Origin: an uncultured Eubacteriales bacterium
Lineage (GTDB): Bacteria; Bacillota; Clostridia; Oscillospirales; CAG-382
Direction of reading: 5' to 3'
DNA length: 64,000 nt
Assembly (NCBI GenBank): GCA_934444645.1
Contig: CAKSCV010000010.1
Location: 1-64,000, forward strand
This document shows, in pieces, positions 27,726-36,982 of the stretch; within the stretch, counting starts at the first letter, position 1, and each line of letters opens with the position of its first letter. A program made the translations under genes and the position numbers. Under the pieces are notes generated by a model. The model saw only the letters and a list, made by a program, of their open reading frames with translations. It was not told the origin of the DNA and made no database searches.

Positions 27726-28448
27726 ATGATGCCTGTTTTATCCATTGAACATTTGACAAAAATCTATGGTGACAAGAAAGCCGTCGATGACCTGTCACTC
27801 ACCATTGAAGCCGGTGAAATCTATGGCTTTATCGGACACAACGGTGCCGGAAAAACGACAACACTCAAAGCGGTTGCCGGTATTTTGGCATTTGATGAAG
27901 GAGAAATCCGTATTAACGAAAAATCCGTCCGCGAAAAACCTCTTGAATGCAAAAAAGAGCTTGCTTATATTCCGGATAATCCCGATTTGTATGAATTTAT
28001 GTCCGGCATCGTTTTTTTGAATTTTATCGCTGACATTTTCGGCGTAAGCACCGAAGACCGCGCCGAGAGAATCCGTCAATACGGCGATCTGTTCGAACTG
28101 ACGCCGAGTCTTGCCGAACCGATTGCTGCATATTCGCACGGCATGAAGCAAAAGCTTGCCATCATTTCCGCATGGCTCCATGCGCCGAAGCTTATTATCA
28201 TGGACGAACCGTTTGTCGGGCTTGATCCCAAAGCCGCGCATCAGCTAAAAAGCATGATGCGCGCACATTGTGATGGCGGCGGTGCGATCTTCTTTTCCAC
28301 ACATGTTTTGGAGGTGGCCGAAAAGCTTTGCGATAAGGTCGCCATTATCAAAAACGGCAAGCTTATCCGTTCCGGTACGATGGAAGCCGTGAAAGGTGAT
28401 GACAGCTTGGAAGAAGTGTTCCTTGAATTGGAGGACGAAAAAGCATGA
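27726..28448 (+). CDS. ABC transporter ATP-binding protein (ABC-2 type)
   Basis: This 240-residue nucleotide-binding protein has Walker A GHNGAGKTTTLKAVAG, the signature-position segment AYSHGMKQKLAIISAWL, Walker B KLIIMDEPFVGLDP and the switch histidine in FFSTHVLEVAE. The ATG at 27726 (or 27729) follows GGAAAG; the frame extends upstream into the terminator but without similarity. Its stop overlaps the start of the permease by 4 bases (ATGA). Together they form an exporter of unknown substrate, of a type often involved in drug, lipid or bacteriocin efflux. Confidence 0.92.
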   Translation: MMPVLSIEHLTKIYGDKKAVDDLSLTIEAGEIYGFIGHNGAGKTTTLKAVAGILAFDEGEIRINEKSVREKPLECKKELAYIPDNPDLYEFMSGIVFLNFIADIFGVSTEDRAERIRQYGDLFELTPSLAEPIAAYSHGMKQKLAIISAWLHAPKLIIMDEPFVGLDPKAAHQLKSMMRAHCDGGGAIFFSTHVLEVAEKLCDKVAIIKNGKLIRSGTMEAVKGDDSLEEVFLELEDEKA

Positions 28449-30037
28449 TCAAAACGCTTTTGAAAAAGCAGTTTGCAGAAATGTTTCGCACCTATCTGTA
28501 CGACGCGAAGAAGAACAAAAAGCGTTCCAAGGTGCTCATTGCTTTGTACTTTGTTCTGTTTGCCGTTTTAATGATCGTCGTACTCGGCGGACTTTTCATG
28601 GGCGTCGCATTTTCCTTGTGCGAACCGTTAAAGAAAGTCGGCATGGATTGGCTGTATTTCTCGCTTTTGGGACTTGTCGCTGTTCTTTTGGGTGCTTTCG
28701 GCAGTGTGTTTAACACCTATGCCGGTCTTTACCTTGCCAAAGATAACGATCTGTTGCTTTCGCTGCCGATTCCGGTTAAAAGCATTATGACGGCAAGACT
28801 TCTCGGTGTTTACTTGATGGGACTTATGTATTCGGCACTTGTTGCGATTCCTGCCGTGCTTGTGTACCAAATTTTTTCACCGAATGTCGGCATTCTTCTG
28901 ACATCCCTTGTCTGGGTGTTCGTGCTGTCGATCCTTGTGCTGTCGCTGTCGCTTGCCTTAGGCTACGTAGTTGCAAAAATCAGCCAAAAGCTAAAGAATA
29001 AAAGCTTTATTACGGTCATTATCTCGGTTGTTTTCATTGCTGCTTATTATTTCTTTTACTATAAGGCGCAGGGCCTTATGGCGGATTTGGTATCTAATGC
29101 CGTTGTCTATGGACAAAAAATCAAAAGTGCCGTTTATCCGCTTTATGTGTTTGGACAGGCGGCAAACGGCGACGTGCTCTCTCTTGCCGTTCTTGCGGTT
29201 GTGGTCGGAGCAGTGTTTGCTTTACTTTGGCAGCTTTTGGCACAGAGTTTTCTGCGTATCGCAACCTCTTCCGGAAAAACGGAAAAAGTCAAGTACGTTG
29301 AGCGGAAAGCCGCGCGGCGGAGTGCATTTTCAGCCGTGTTCCGAAAAGAATTGAAACGGTTTACGGCAAGCTCGGCCTATATGCTTAACTGCGGGCTTGG
29401 AATTCTGCTGCTGCCGATTCTCGGCATTGCCGTTCTTGTCAAACGCGATTTGTTTGCTGTTCTTGCAGCAGAAGAAACGATTGGATTTATGCTTCCGGTT
29501 TTGCTTTGCGCCGTTATCTGCCTTGCTGCCGGAATGAATAATATGGCATCTCCCTCCGTGTCGCTGGAAGGCAAAAACCTTTGGCTGCTGCAATCGCTTC
29601 CGGTTTCTCCCTTGAAGGTGTTGCAGGCGAAACTCCTTTTGCAGATCGTGCTTACCGGTCTTCCGACCATCCTTTGCGGCATATGTGTTTGCATCGCCTT
29701 AAATGTCGGTTGGCTGACAGCACTTATGATGCTTGTAACGGTGCTTCTTTGCGTGGTGTTTATGGCATTTATTGATTTAGAGACCGGTTTGCTCATGCCG
29801 AACTTGACTTGGACAAATGAGATAACACCGATCAAACAAAACGGTGCCGTGATGCTATCGCTGTTAATTCACTTTTTTAGTGCGCTGATTCCTTCTGCCG
29901 CGTTCTTTTTCTTGCGTTCGACCGGTATGTCTGCTGTCGTGTTTTTGATTGTCTGGAGTGCGGTAATAATCGTTCTTAATGTCCTTTTGTATGTATGGCT
30001 TTCCAAAAAGGGAACCTATCGCTTTATGAACCTATAA
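28445..30037 (+). CDS. ABC-2 type exporter permease
   Basis: This 530-residue membrane protein has about 12 hydrophobic segments with a cytoplasmic basic loop near residues 270-300 (KTEKVKYVERKAARR). The pattern fits putative ABC exporter permeases that pair with a separate ATPase. Conserved-looking sequence includes SPSVSLEGKNLWLLQSLPVSP, seen in this permease group. It overlaps the ATPase gene by 4 bases, so the two are translationally coupled. GGAGG lies within the end of the ATPase gene. The substrate is not predictable. Confidence 0.88.
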   Translation: MIKTLLKKQFAEMFRTYLYDAKKNKKRSKVLIALYFVLFAVLMIVVLGGLFMGVAFSLCEPLKKVGMDWLYFSLLGLVAVLLGAFGSVFNTYAGLYLAKDNDLLLSLPIPVKSIMTARLLGVYLMGLMYSALVAIPAVLVYQIFSPNVGILLTSLVWVFVLSILVLSLSLALGYVVAKISQKLKNKSFITVIISVVFIAAYYFFYYKAQGLMADLVSNAVVYGQKIKSAVYPLYVFGQAANGDVLSLAVLAVVVGAVFALLWQLLAQSFLRIATSSGKTEKVKYVERKAARRSAFSAVFRKELKRFTASSAYMLNCGLGILLLPILGIAVLVKRDLFAVLAAEETIGFMLPVLLCAVICLAAGMNNMASPSVSLEGKNLWLLQSLPVSPLKVLQAKLLLQIVLTGLPTILCGICVCIALNVGWLTALMMLVTVLLCVVFMAFIDLETGLLMPNLTWTNEITPIKQNGAVMLSLLIHFFSALIPSAAFFFLRSTGMSAVVFLIVWSAVIIVLNVLLYVWLSKKGTYRFMNL

Positions 30038-30043
30038 ATATCG

Positions 30044-30080
30044 AAAGACCTGTAAGGAATCAAATTCTTACAGGTCTTTT
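30044..30080. terminator. Bidirectional intrinsic terminator
   Basis: Arms AAAGACCTGTAAG and CTTACAGGTCTTT with an inner GAAT/ATTC pairing. It separates the ABC permease from the convergent YitT gene. Confidence 0.88.
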
Positions 30081-30097
30081 GCTTGGAAGGTATTTCG

Positions 30098-30958
30098 TCA
30101 GCCGATTTTATCGTATTCTTCGCCGCTTTTGAAGCCCTCTCCGACGACTTCGTGCGCATCCTCAATGATGACAAAGACATAAGGGTCGATGCTGCGTGCT
30201 TTTTTTACCAATAACGGCACTTGTTTGGGGCTGACGACGCATAAGAGCATTTGCGTTTGCCGCCCGGTGTACATACCCGTGCAGGGAATCCCGGTAGCAC
30301 CGCGTTCAAACTCGTTTAATACGACATCGGCAATTTGATCGTTTTTCTTGGAGAAGAAACGCACGGCTTTGGCATGTTCACCGATTTCCACAACTTTGTC
30401 GGTGGCGACAGAGGCAATCACAAGTGCCGTAATCGAATACAGCGTTACGGTAAGACTTTTGAAAACAATTCCCGTCAAGAGAACGATAAGCAGGTCGATG
30501 CACATAATGAGAGCGGCGATCGAAATATGAGGAAGAATGCGTTTCAACATGAGACCCGCAAAATCGCTTCCGCCGGTTGATGCGCCTTGCCGCACCACAA
30601 ATCCGACTCCGACGCCGAGAAGAAGACCGCCGAACAGCGTCGCCATAAAAAGATCCTCTGTGTAGACCGGAATAAACAGCGTCAATTCTAAAAAGGCTGA
30701 CAAGTAGACAACGCCGAGTGCGGTTTTCAATACGGCTTGCTTGCCCAGCAAGCGATATCCGAGTATGAAGAGAAGAATGTTTGCCGCAAGGTTGGTAAGC
30801 GACATTTTAATACCGAATAAATAGAGAAGAATTGTTCCAAGTGATGAAACACCGCCGGCAGATACCTTGTTTGGCGTCAAGAATACATTGATGCTGACAG
30901 CAAGCACAAATGTGCCGAATAACATACCGAGCTGCTCTTTGAGGACTCTTTTGTTCAT
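30098..30958 (-). CDS. YitT family membrane protein
   Basis: This 286-residue protein has about five to six membrane helices in the YitT/DUF161 domain, with the family feature VSAGGVSSLGTILLYLFGI and RQGASTGGSDFAGLMLKR. A C-terminal cytoplasmic DUF2179 domain follows (about 205-280, with ERGATGIPCTGMYTG and VVSPKQVPLLVKKARSIDP). Molecular function is unknown in the family. The ATG at 30958 is chosen because GGAGG lies 7-8 bases upstream. Confidence 0.9.
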   Translation of the reverse strand: MNKRVLKEQLGMLFGTFVLAVSINVFLTPNKVSAGGVSSLGTILLYLFGIKMSLTNLAANILLFILGYRLLGKQAVLKTALGVVYLSAFLELTLFIPVYTEDLFMATLFGGLLLGVGVGFVVRQGASTGGSDFAGLMLKRILPHISIAALIMCIDLLIVLLTGIVFKSLTVTLYSITALVIASVATDKVVEIGEHAKAVRFFSKKNDQIADVVLNEFERGATGIPCTGMYTGRQTQMLLCVVSPKQVPLLVKKARSIDPYVFVIIEDAHEVVGEGFKSGEEYDKIG

Positions 30959-31029
30959 GATACACCTCCAAAACGGTTCCATATATGTATAGTATACCAT
31001 AAACAGATTTGAAAATCAACGAAATTTTG

Positions 31030-31061
31030 AAAAGCCGAAGACCGTGGAGTCTTCGGCTTTT
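31030..31061 (-). terminator. Intrinsic terminator of the giant secreted protein gene
   Basis: Arms AAAAGCCGAAGAC and GTCTTCGGCTTTT around a 6-base loop, just after the stop codon at 31070. Confidence 0.88.
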
Positions 31062-31069
31062 GGCATATG

Positions 31070-34000
31070 TCAGTCGGTAAGAGCTGCAGAAGCGCTTTCA
31101 CATAACGGCTGTAAGCTTGTTGTTCCGTCAAGAAGCAGGAGCTTTGCTGTTGCTGCTTCCGGCGTATCGAGCGTAACCGTAACCGTTCCGCCGGAAAGCG
31201 TCTCTTTGGAAACTTTGCGGAAAACTGTTTTGATGAATCGGTCGGAAGAATCGTACAAAGCGATAAAGAGTAGCTTTTCGCCGGCTTTTTCCGGTAAATC
31301 AAGCTTGATCGAAAGGCTGTCAGTAACGTAGTGTACGTCGCGTATCTTGATTGTCGCACCGACTGTTACAACAACTGTTTTTTCGTAGTAAACACCTTGA
31401 TATTCGGCTGTGACGGTGGCTGTATAGATACCGTCCGAAAGGCTCTTATCTACGGCAAGACACCGGTTTTCTTCGTCCCAGGTGATTTTGTCGCTGTCGG
31501 AGGTCATAGTCCATGTCGCATAGTTGCTGATGTCCATGATTTCCTTTATCGGATTGCCGTCGTCGTCAACACCGATATATCCTATGTCCGTTAACCGATA
31601 CGGCGCACGGTAGGTATCACTTCGGGCGCTTTCCAGCAGGAGATTGCTGCGGCCTTCCAAAGCACCGGAAACGCGAATGCCGTCCTCTCGGTCCGTGGTT
31701 CCGACCGCATTGACAGCCGAGACTTTGACATAAATATAACCGTATTCATTCGCTTCGGAACGGGAAACAGTCATTGCGTTTTCGGTTGCCGGCAAGCGGA
31801 TCGTTTCGCCGTCGTTCACGCTCACCTGATAGCCCGTTATCGGAGAGCCGCCGTCGCTTTCAATGCTCCAGACGATGCGTGCAAATTCTTCGCCGATATA
31901 GGCGCTGATAATCGGTTCGGAGGGCGGATCGGGAATGCTTGCATCCGGCGTGACGGTTAAGTACACGGTCGTTTTGACTTCTAATCCATATTCATCCTTG
32001 CCGGTGGTGGCGATGCCTACCGTGTATTCTTTTCCGTTTTCGAAGCCGTTTAGGCGCGTCTCGCCGTCAAAATACCACCAGCTGTAGCGGTTATCTACCT
32101 TGTATACAAGCGTGTCGCCGGGATTGTGCTTTTCTGCATAGAATTGGATACCGCCGTTTCGCGGCTCCGCGCGCGGATGAATGGGCGGCAACGGTGCGCG
32201 TGAGCTCGGCTTTCGCGTGCATTTTAATTCTTTGCCGCCGCCTTCGTGGTTGACGAAACGCACATAAATGTCATAAGCGCGCTCGTTTTCAAGGCCTGTA
32301 AAGATGTAATGCAGTTTGCCGTCAAACAGGATCGGTTCGATGGCTTGCCATTCGCCGTCGTCGATTTTTGCTTCACAGCCTGTGACGGAGGCGTCCTCCG
32401 AGGGATCCCAAACATATTCTAACTGCTCATAACCGCGGATGACTTCATAATTGGTCGGCGGATCAAGATTGGGTGGTGCAAGGGCGGTGAGAGAAGCACT
32501 GTCGCCGATGCCGGCGGAATTGATGGCACGCACGCGGAAATCGTATTCCCGGTTGGTCGTAAGACCATCAAAGGTGTAGGATGCCGTATTGCCGGAAGCA
32601 GCAGGCACATCGATCCAGTTTTCACCGCCGTCGCCGGACACCTGATATGAGACGGTCTCATCGCCGGTATAGCAGGGGGCATTCCAGGAGAGCTTTGCTG
32701 TTTTATAGCTCATATTGGCTTTGAACGCGGTCGGACGGGACGGTGTGATAACCGATTGAGACGGTGTAAAGGTGAATACGCCGCTCGGCGTCATGCGATG
32801 CAGTGTCGCACTGTAAACCGTAATCTCGTATTCTTTGCCGTTTTCAAGACCGGTGCCTTTCCATTCATTTTCTTCATCAAAGCCGACGTTTACATAGTAT
32901 TTGCTTGTGGAGCTTCCTTTTTCGATGACATAGACCTTATAATTCTTTTCTGCCGAAGGAATCTGCGGATAGAACTCGTTTTCGCCCCAAGCATCGGGCG
33001 CATCCCAGGTGACGGTAATGCTGCCGTCGCCGGGATACAGCTTGATATTTTTTACGGGATCCGGGTCGCCCGGTTCTTCACTGACCGTGAAGGTGTGCCA
33101 AGCGGCTTCGCTTTCACCGACGGCGGTTCTTGCTTTCACACCGATGGTATAGCTTTCACCGACCGTCAGCTCTTCCGGAAGAAACAGCGTAAAGCTGTTG
33201 CCGCTTTGAGTCGTGTTATAGGATTTTTTCCAAAGCTGTATGCCGTTTTCGACATAATTCTCGTGTCCTTGAAGGGTGTATAAATAGTATAACATCTGAC
33301 CGCCGCCGTCATCCGCCGGCGCATTGATTTGCAGCCGAATGGGATTGGGCGTTTCAGTTACGTAATATTGGAAGGAGGGAGCTTGCGGCATGGTCGGCTC
33401 AGTAACGGTGTAGGACAGGGAAACAAAAGCGGAGGTGACGCCGTTCGACACCTTCAAAGTGCCGGTGTGCTTGCCGAGAGACAAGCCGCGTTTTGGTGCA
33501 ATCTTAACGGTAGCCGAAGAATTAGCCAAGTCTTTGGGATATAATAGGTTGGCAGAGAGGTCTTCGGTTATCTCAAAATCGCTGTTTTCGTCGAGGGTTG
33601 CCGTAAGATTGCGGATCTGCTCGGTATGAATGTTGCTTATCGTAACGGTTTGTGCGGCGACTGTCGGCGTACCGACATAATTGTAACGCATGGAACCAAA
33701 ATCAACTTCGGCTTTGTCCGCTTTTATCCAAATCGGATCGGTATATTCCTCTACCGCAACGGTGAACGGATTGGAAAGAATGCCTCCGACATTTAAGTAC
33801 AGCTCATAGGTACCTGGCTTGACGTTGCTGTTGATGCGGATGCCGAACGGATAGCTGCCGCTGGTGCCGATGTTTCCGCCACCGGTATTCAAGGTCATGC
33901 CGAGCGGCGCGTTTTCAAGGGCTGTATAGGCTTCGCGCGTAACACCCTCAATTGCAGCCGTAAAGCCGACCTCGTTGACATAGCCGACGGTTTTCGGACC

Positions 34001-36892
34001 GACCTGTTCCACCGACATTTTTGCAGGTGTTACCGAAAGAGACGTCGGAACAACACCGCTTGGCTGGCTGACACCCGAGGTGATATAGGTGACTACCGGG
34101 AACTGTTTGGAATCACCTCCGTCATTATAATCGTATATGTAGTGAACCAAGCGCCAGTTGAAATAGGCTCTTTCGTCTTGTCCGCCGCTTACGTTCATGC
34201 CGTCGCCTTGTCCGAAAACCGTACCTTCAAAGCTTGTGCCGATGGCTTTGGCTTGAATTTTGGCACATTCGTATTCCTTTTCGGTAGTTTGTCCGACTGT
34301 GATTTTGGAACCGGTGTTCACAAAACCGAAAATGTCGTCCGCTTCGGCTTCAAAGCCGCCGCCGAGCTTCACGCTGACGGAAGATCCGGAAGATGTGGTC
34401 TCAGTCGTTTCTTCGGTGATCTCAATCGATTGCGTTTGGCTGCTTGTGTCGGTCGGAAAACCGGCGAGTTTGCTGTGCGCAAGAACACTTCCGGTCAACA
34501 CATGAGACCCGGAGGGCACGGCGTGAAGATAGGTTTCCGGTTTCCCGACCGTATGCGTAAAGACATCGGCAAGATCCGGCAATGCGCCGTTTGCATAGGT
34601 GCAAAAGCTCTGATAATCCTCATAGGTAAGGCTTGCGATTTTAATGGCATCCGAACCGCCGCGCGGAATATAGACGATGTACGGCGAAGAAGCAAGCGTG
34701 CCGTTTTCGCCGGGATAGTAGGCTGTGTAGGCGTAAGCGTCATAAGCAACCGTCGAAAGCACGACCGTGTCGCCGCCGCCGCTTGCGGAAAAGCTTTGCG
34801 AATAGGAAACCTCGGTGACGCGTTCTTGGTCGGACGAGGAGCTGCGCATCGCTTCGGATTCCGCTTCGAACACGCCGCTGACACCGCCGCCGCCGGCTTT
34901 GATCTCGGTCGAAATGTAAGAGCCTGCCGAAACGGTATAAGTTTCGGATTTGCCGGTGGAAGACGTTAGACTCTTTCCGTAGGTCGTCTGACTGTTGGTG
35001 TACATGTCGTTCGGAAGTGAATCAAAATAGGGTGGGGAGGCAAGAGCCGCAAGAATGACCGGATCGGCCCAGAAGAAGCGGTGCTTGTTATATTTGAGAT
35101 GAATCGAATCGTTATCGGTATCCGGCAAGGCAATGACTGCATAAGCTGCGTCATTTTCGAATTGTTCGGTAATGTCGTAGCGACTGCCGTTTGGCGTGAG
35201 GGCATAAACGCGATAACCGTCGTCGGTGTATGCCGAAACGAGTGCCGCATCTTCGTACTGTGTGCCGTCAAACCGCACGTTTGCGGTTTTTATGTCCGTA
35301 ACGTTGATCCCATTACGGTAGAAAACGCAGTCGTCATCGGAAAAGCCTTGTCCGTTGTCCGAGCGTCCCATTCCCCAGTTGCCGGTATAGCAGCCATTGT
35401 TCACGGTTTCGTAGCGATACGCATTGCCGTCCGGATAACGGATAAACGAAATGAAGCGCTGATCGGCAACAATCGTTCCGGAGGAAAGATAGCCGGTTTT
35501 TCCGTTTGACAGGCCGAAATCGCCCTTTAAGACGCCGATTCTTACGGGAGCACAGTCGACAGGATCGGTGCGATAAACATACCCAAGACTGTCATTGACG
35601 CCGCCTGCCATCCAACCGTGGTGATAAATGCCGCCGCGGTAGACAAGTGAAGCCGTAAAATCGAGAGTGTCTTTTTTCATGTCAAACGAATACAGATAAT
35701 AACACGGTGTAAACATTTTTGTGCCGGACATGGCACTCCAATGGTGAATCGTTTGCTTGAACGAAAGAAAAATCGTTGGTTTTCCGGTTTCGTCAATGTC
35801 GCAAATTGCCACATCAAAGCCCGCTGCATCGCCGGAGGAGGCGCTTAAATACAGCTCATCGCGAACCGTGCCGCCGATAAAGCGCATGAGTGCGCTTCGT
35901 TTGACCATCATGTCGGGAACTGTCGGTGCGCCGCCGATATAGTAAACCGAAAACTGGTTGCTGGCGTAGTTGGCGTTATATTGTGCTTTGGTGGTCGAAA
36001 ATGCCGCGACAAGGTCATCGTATCCGTCGCCGTCAATATCGCCTGCAGCAAGAGCGGCCGTTGTGCCGGATGCACCGAGATAGCAGTGGTTGCCGTAGGA
36101 TACGGTGAGCCCGACGCCGAAGGTTTCCGGTGTTTGCTTCCAACCGTCGGCGGATTTCCATGCGTCGGAGGTGTGATTTTCACTGCTTAAGCTCCAAAGA
36201 TAGGCACCGCCATGACGGTCAAAGCCGTATGCATCGTTGCTTGGCGTATCAAAGCCGCTTGTCGGCGTAGCGGTGACGATTTCGTCGAAGCCGTCGCCGT
36301 TGACATCGGCGCAGACAATTTCCATTGTATTGGCAAATTGCTTGGTATCGTTATAAAAAGCAGACGTTCCGCTGTAAAGCGCGATGATCGGCGTAAGAAT
36401 TCCGTCCCGTTCGGCGGCAGAGGCTGTGCACACGAGCAACAGAGAACGGTTATCCGTTGTCTTGGCAGCTGCAAGAAGTGCAAGCTCGTTCTTTTTACCG
36501 TTGCCGTTGAAATCGCCTTCAGCTGCGCTGAGAAGCTTGAAATCGCCGTTTAGCGGATACCGTTTTCCGTTAAGCGTGACAGTGCCTGCCGGCAGCGTAT
36601 ACGCATTTACGCTTTTGAGTTCGAGATCGTCGGAGGCAAAAGCACTTTCACCGAGAATAAACGAATCGGCGGCCGTAAGCCCCAGTGCTTCACGCACATC
36701 GGACAGTACCGTGCCGTCGCGGTAAGGCAGATCCAAAGCCTTTTCCTCCGGCGCGACCTCATCGAGGTTGCCGAAAATGCTGCGCAGCACATCGGGCTTG
36801 TTGGCAGCGGCATTTGCCGGAAGCGTAAACATGCTGAGCGGTGAAAGAACCATGGCAAACGTGAGTATAACCGCTATGAGCTTTCTTCGCAT
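31070..36892 (-). CDS. Giant secreted FG-GAP / fibronectin type III protein
   Basis: This 1940-residue protein has a signal peptide (RRKLIAVILTFAMVLSPLS...ANAAA). It carries at least three calcium-binding FG-GAP/VCBS-type motifs (GDFNGNGKKNE about 126, ADVNGDGFDE about 196, GDIDGDGYDD about 284). A Ser/Thr/Gly-rich region (about 640-900) contains alternating segments such as SETYTVSAGSYISTEIKAGG and SVSVKLGGGFEAEADD. Ig-like repeats and then about five fibronectin type III modules (about 1275-1790) follow, with a C-terminal beta-sandwich. No LPXTG or SLH anchor is visible, so it may be released or held by another domain. The first part may form a beta-propeller. Possible roles are adhesion or toxin-like activity; none is proven. 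The LuxR-type regulator lies directly upstream on the same strand. Confidence 0.85.
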   Translation of the reverse strand: MRRKLIAVILTFAMVLSPLSMFTLPANAAANKPDVLRSIFGNLDEVAPEEKALDLPYRDGTVLSDVREALGLTAADSFILGESAFASDDLELKSVNAYTLPAGTVTLNGKRYPLNGDFKLLSAAEGDFNGNGKKNELALLAAAKTTDNRSLLLVCTASAAERDGILTPIIALYSGTSAFYNDTKQFANTMEIVCADVNGDGFDEIVTATPTSGFDTPSNDAYGFDRHGGAYLWSLSSENHTSDAWKSADGWKQTPETFGVGLTVSYGNHCYLGASGTTAALAAGDIDGDGYDDLVAAFSTTKAQYNANYASNQFSVYYIGGAPTVPDMMVKRSALMRFIGGTVRDELYLSASSGDAAGFDVAICDIDETGKPTIFLSFKQTIHHWSAMSGTKMFTPCYYLYSFDMKKDTLDFTASLVYRGGIYHHGWMAGGVNDSLGYVYRTDPVDCAPVRIGVLKGDFGLSNGKTGYLSSGTIVADQRFISFIRYPDGNAYRYETVNNGCYTGNWGMGRSDNGQGFSDDDCVFYRNGINVTDIKTANVRFDGTQYEDAALVSAYTDDGYRVYALTPNGSRYDITEQFENDAAYAVIALPDTDNDSIHLKYNKHRFFWADPVILAALASPPYFDSLPNDMYTNSQTTYGKSLTSSTGKSETYTVSAGSYISTEIKAGGGGVSGVFEAESEAMRSSSSDQERVTEVSYSQSFSASGGGDTVVLSTVAYDAYAYTAYYPGENGTLASSPYIVYIPRGGSDAIKIASLTYEDYQSFCTYANGALPDLADVFTHTVGKPETYLHAVPSGSHVLTGSVLAHSKLAGFPTDTSSQTQSIEITEETTETTSSGSSVSVKLGGGFEAEADDIFGFVNTGSKITVGQTTEKEYECAKIQAKAIGTSFEGTVFGQGDGMNVSGGQDERAYFNWRLVHYIYDYNDGGDSKQFPVVTYITSGVSQPSGVVPTSLSVTPAKMSVEQVGPKTVGYVNEVGFTAAIEGVTREAYTALENAPLGMTLNTGGGNIGTSGSYPFGIRINSNVKPGTYELYLNVGGILSNPFTVAVEEYTDPIWIKADKAEVDFGSMRYNYVGTPTVAAQTVTISNIHTEQIRNLTATLDENSDFEITEDLSANLLYPKDLANSSATVKIAPKRGLSLGKHTGTLKVSNGVTSAFVSLSYTVTEPTMPQAPSFQYYVTETPNPIRLQINAPADDGGGQMLYYLYTLQGHENYVENGIQLWKKSYNTTQSGNSFTLFLPEELTVGESYTIGVKARTAVGESEAAWHTFTVSEEPGDPDPVKNIKLYPGDGSITVTWDAPDAWGENEFYPQIPSAEKNYKVYVIEKGSSTSKYYVNVGFDEENEWKGTGLENGKEYEITVYSATLHRMTPSGVFTFTPSQSVITPSRPTAFKANMSYKTAKLSWNAPCYTGDETVSYQVSGDGGENWIDVPAASGNTASYTFDGLTTNREYDFRVRAINSAGIGDSASLTALAPPNLDPPTNYEVIRGYEQLEYVWDPSEDASVTGCEAKIDDGEWQAIEPILFDGKLHYIFTGLENERAYDIYVRFVNHEGGGKELKCTRKPSSRAPLPPIHPRAEPRNGGIQFYAEKHNPGDTLVYKVDNRYSWWYFDGETRLNGFENGKEYTVGIATTGKDEYGLEVKTTVYLTVTPDASIPDPPSEPIISAYIGEEFARIVWSIESDGGSPITGYQVSVNDGETIRLPATENAMTVSRSEANEYGYIYVKVSAVNAVGTTDREDGIRVSGALEGRSNLLLESARSDTYRAPYRLTDIGYIGVDDDGNPIKEIMDISNYATWTMTSDSDKITWDEENRCLAVDKSLSDGIYTATVTAEYQGVYYEKTVVVTVGATIKIRDVHYVTDSLSIKLDLPEKAGEKLLFIALYDSSDRFIKTVFRKVSKETLSGGTVTVTLDTPEAATAKLLLLDGTTSLQPLCESASAALTD

Positions 36893-36942
36893 AAAAATTC
36901 TCCCTTCGGATAGAACGATAAACGCTGGTGCGTTACACTATC

Positions 36943-36970
36943 ATTATATCAGAAGAGAGAAAAATGTCAA
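36943..36970 (-). promoter_or_regulatory. Sigma-A promoter of the giant secreted protein
   Basis: On the minus strand, TTGACA (36965-36970), a 16-bp spacer and TATAAT (36943-36948). It lies between the regulator stop codon and the giant gene, with a leader of about 45 bases. Confidence 0.85.
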
Positions 36971-36982
36971 TTTGGCCAGTGG

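Noticed and set aside
34142..34969. Plus-strand open frame of 275 codons inside the giant secreted gene
   Set aside because: Antisense shadow with a low-complexity product; the minus-strand product has clear domains.
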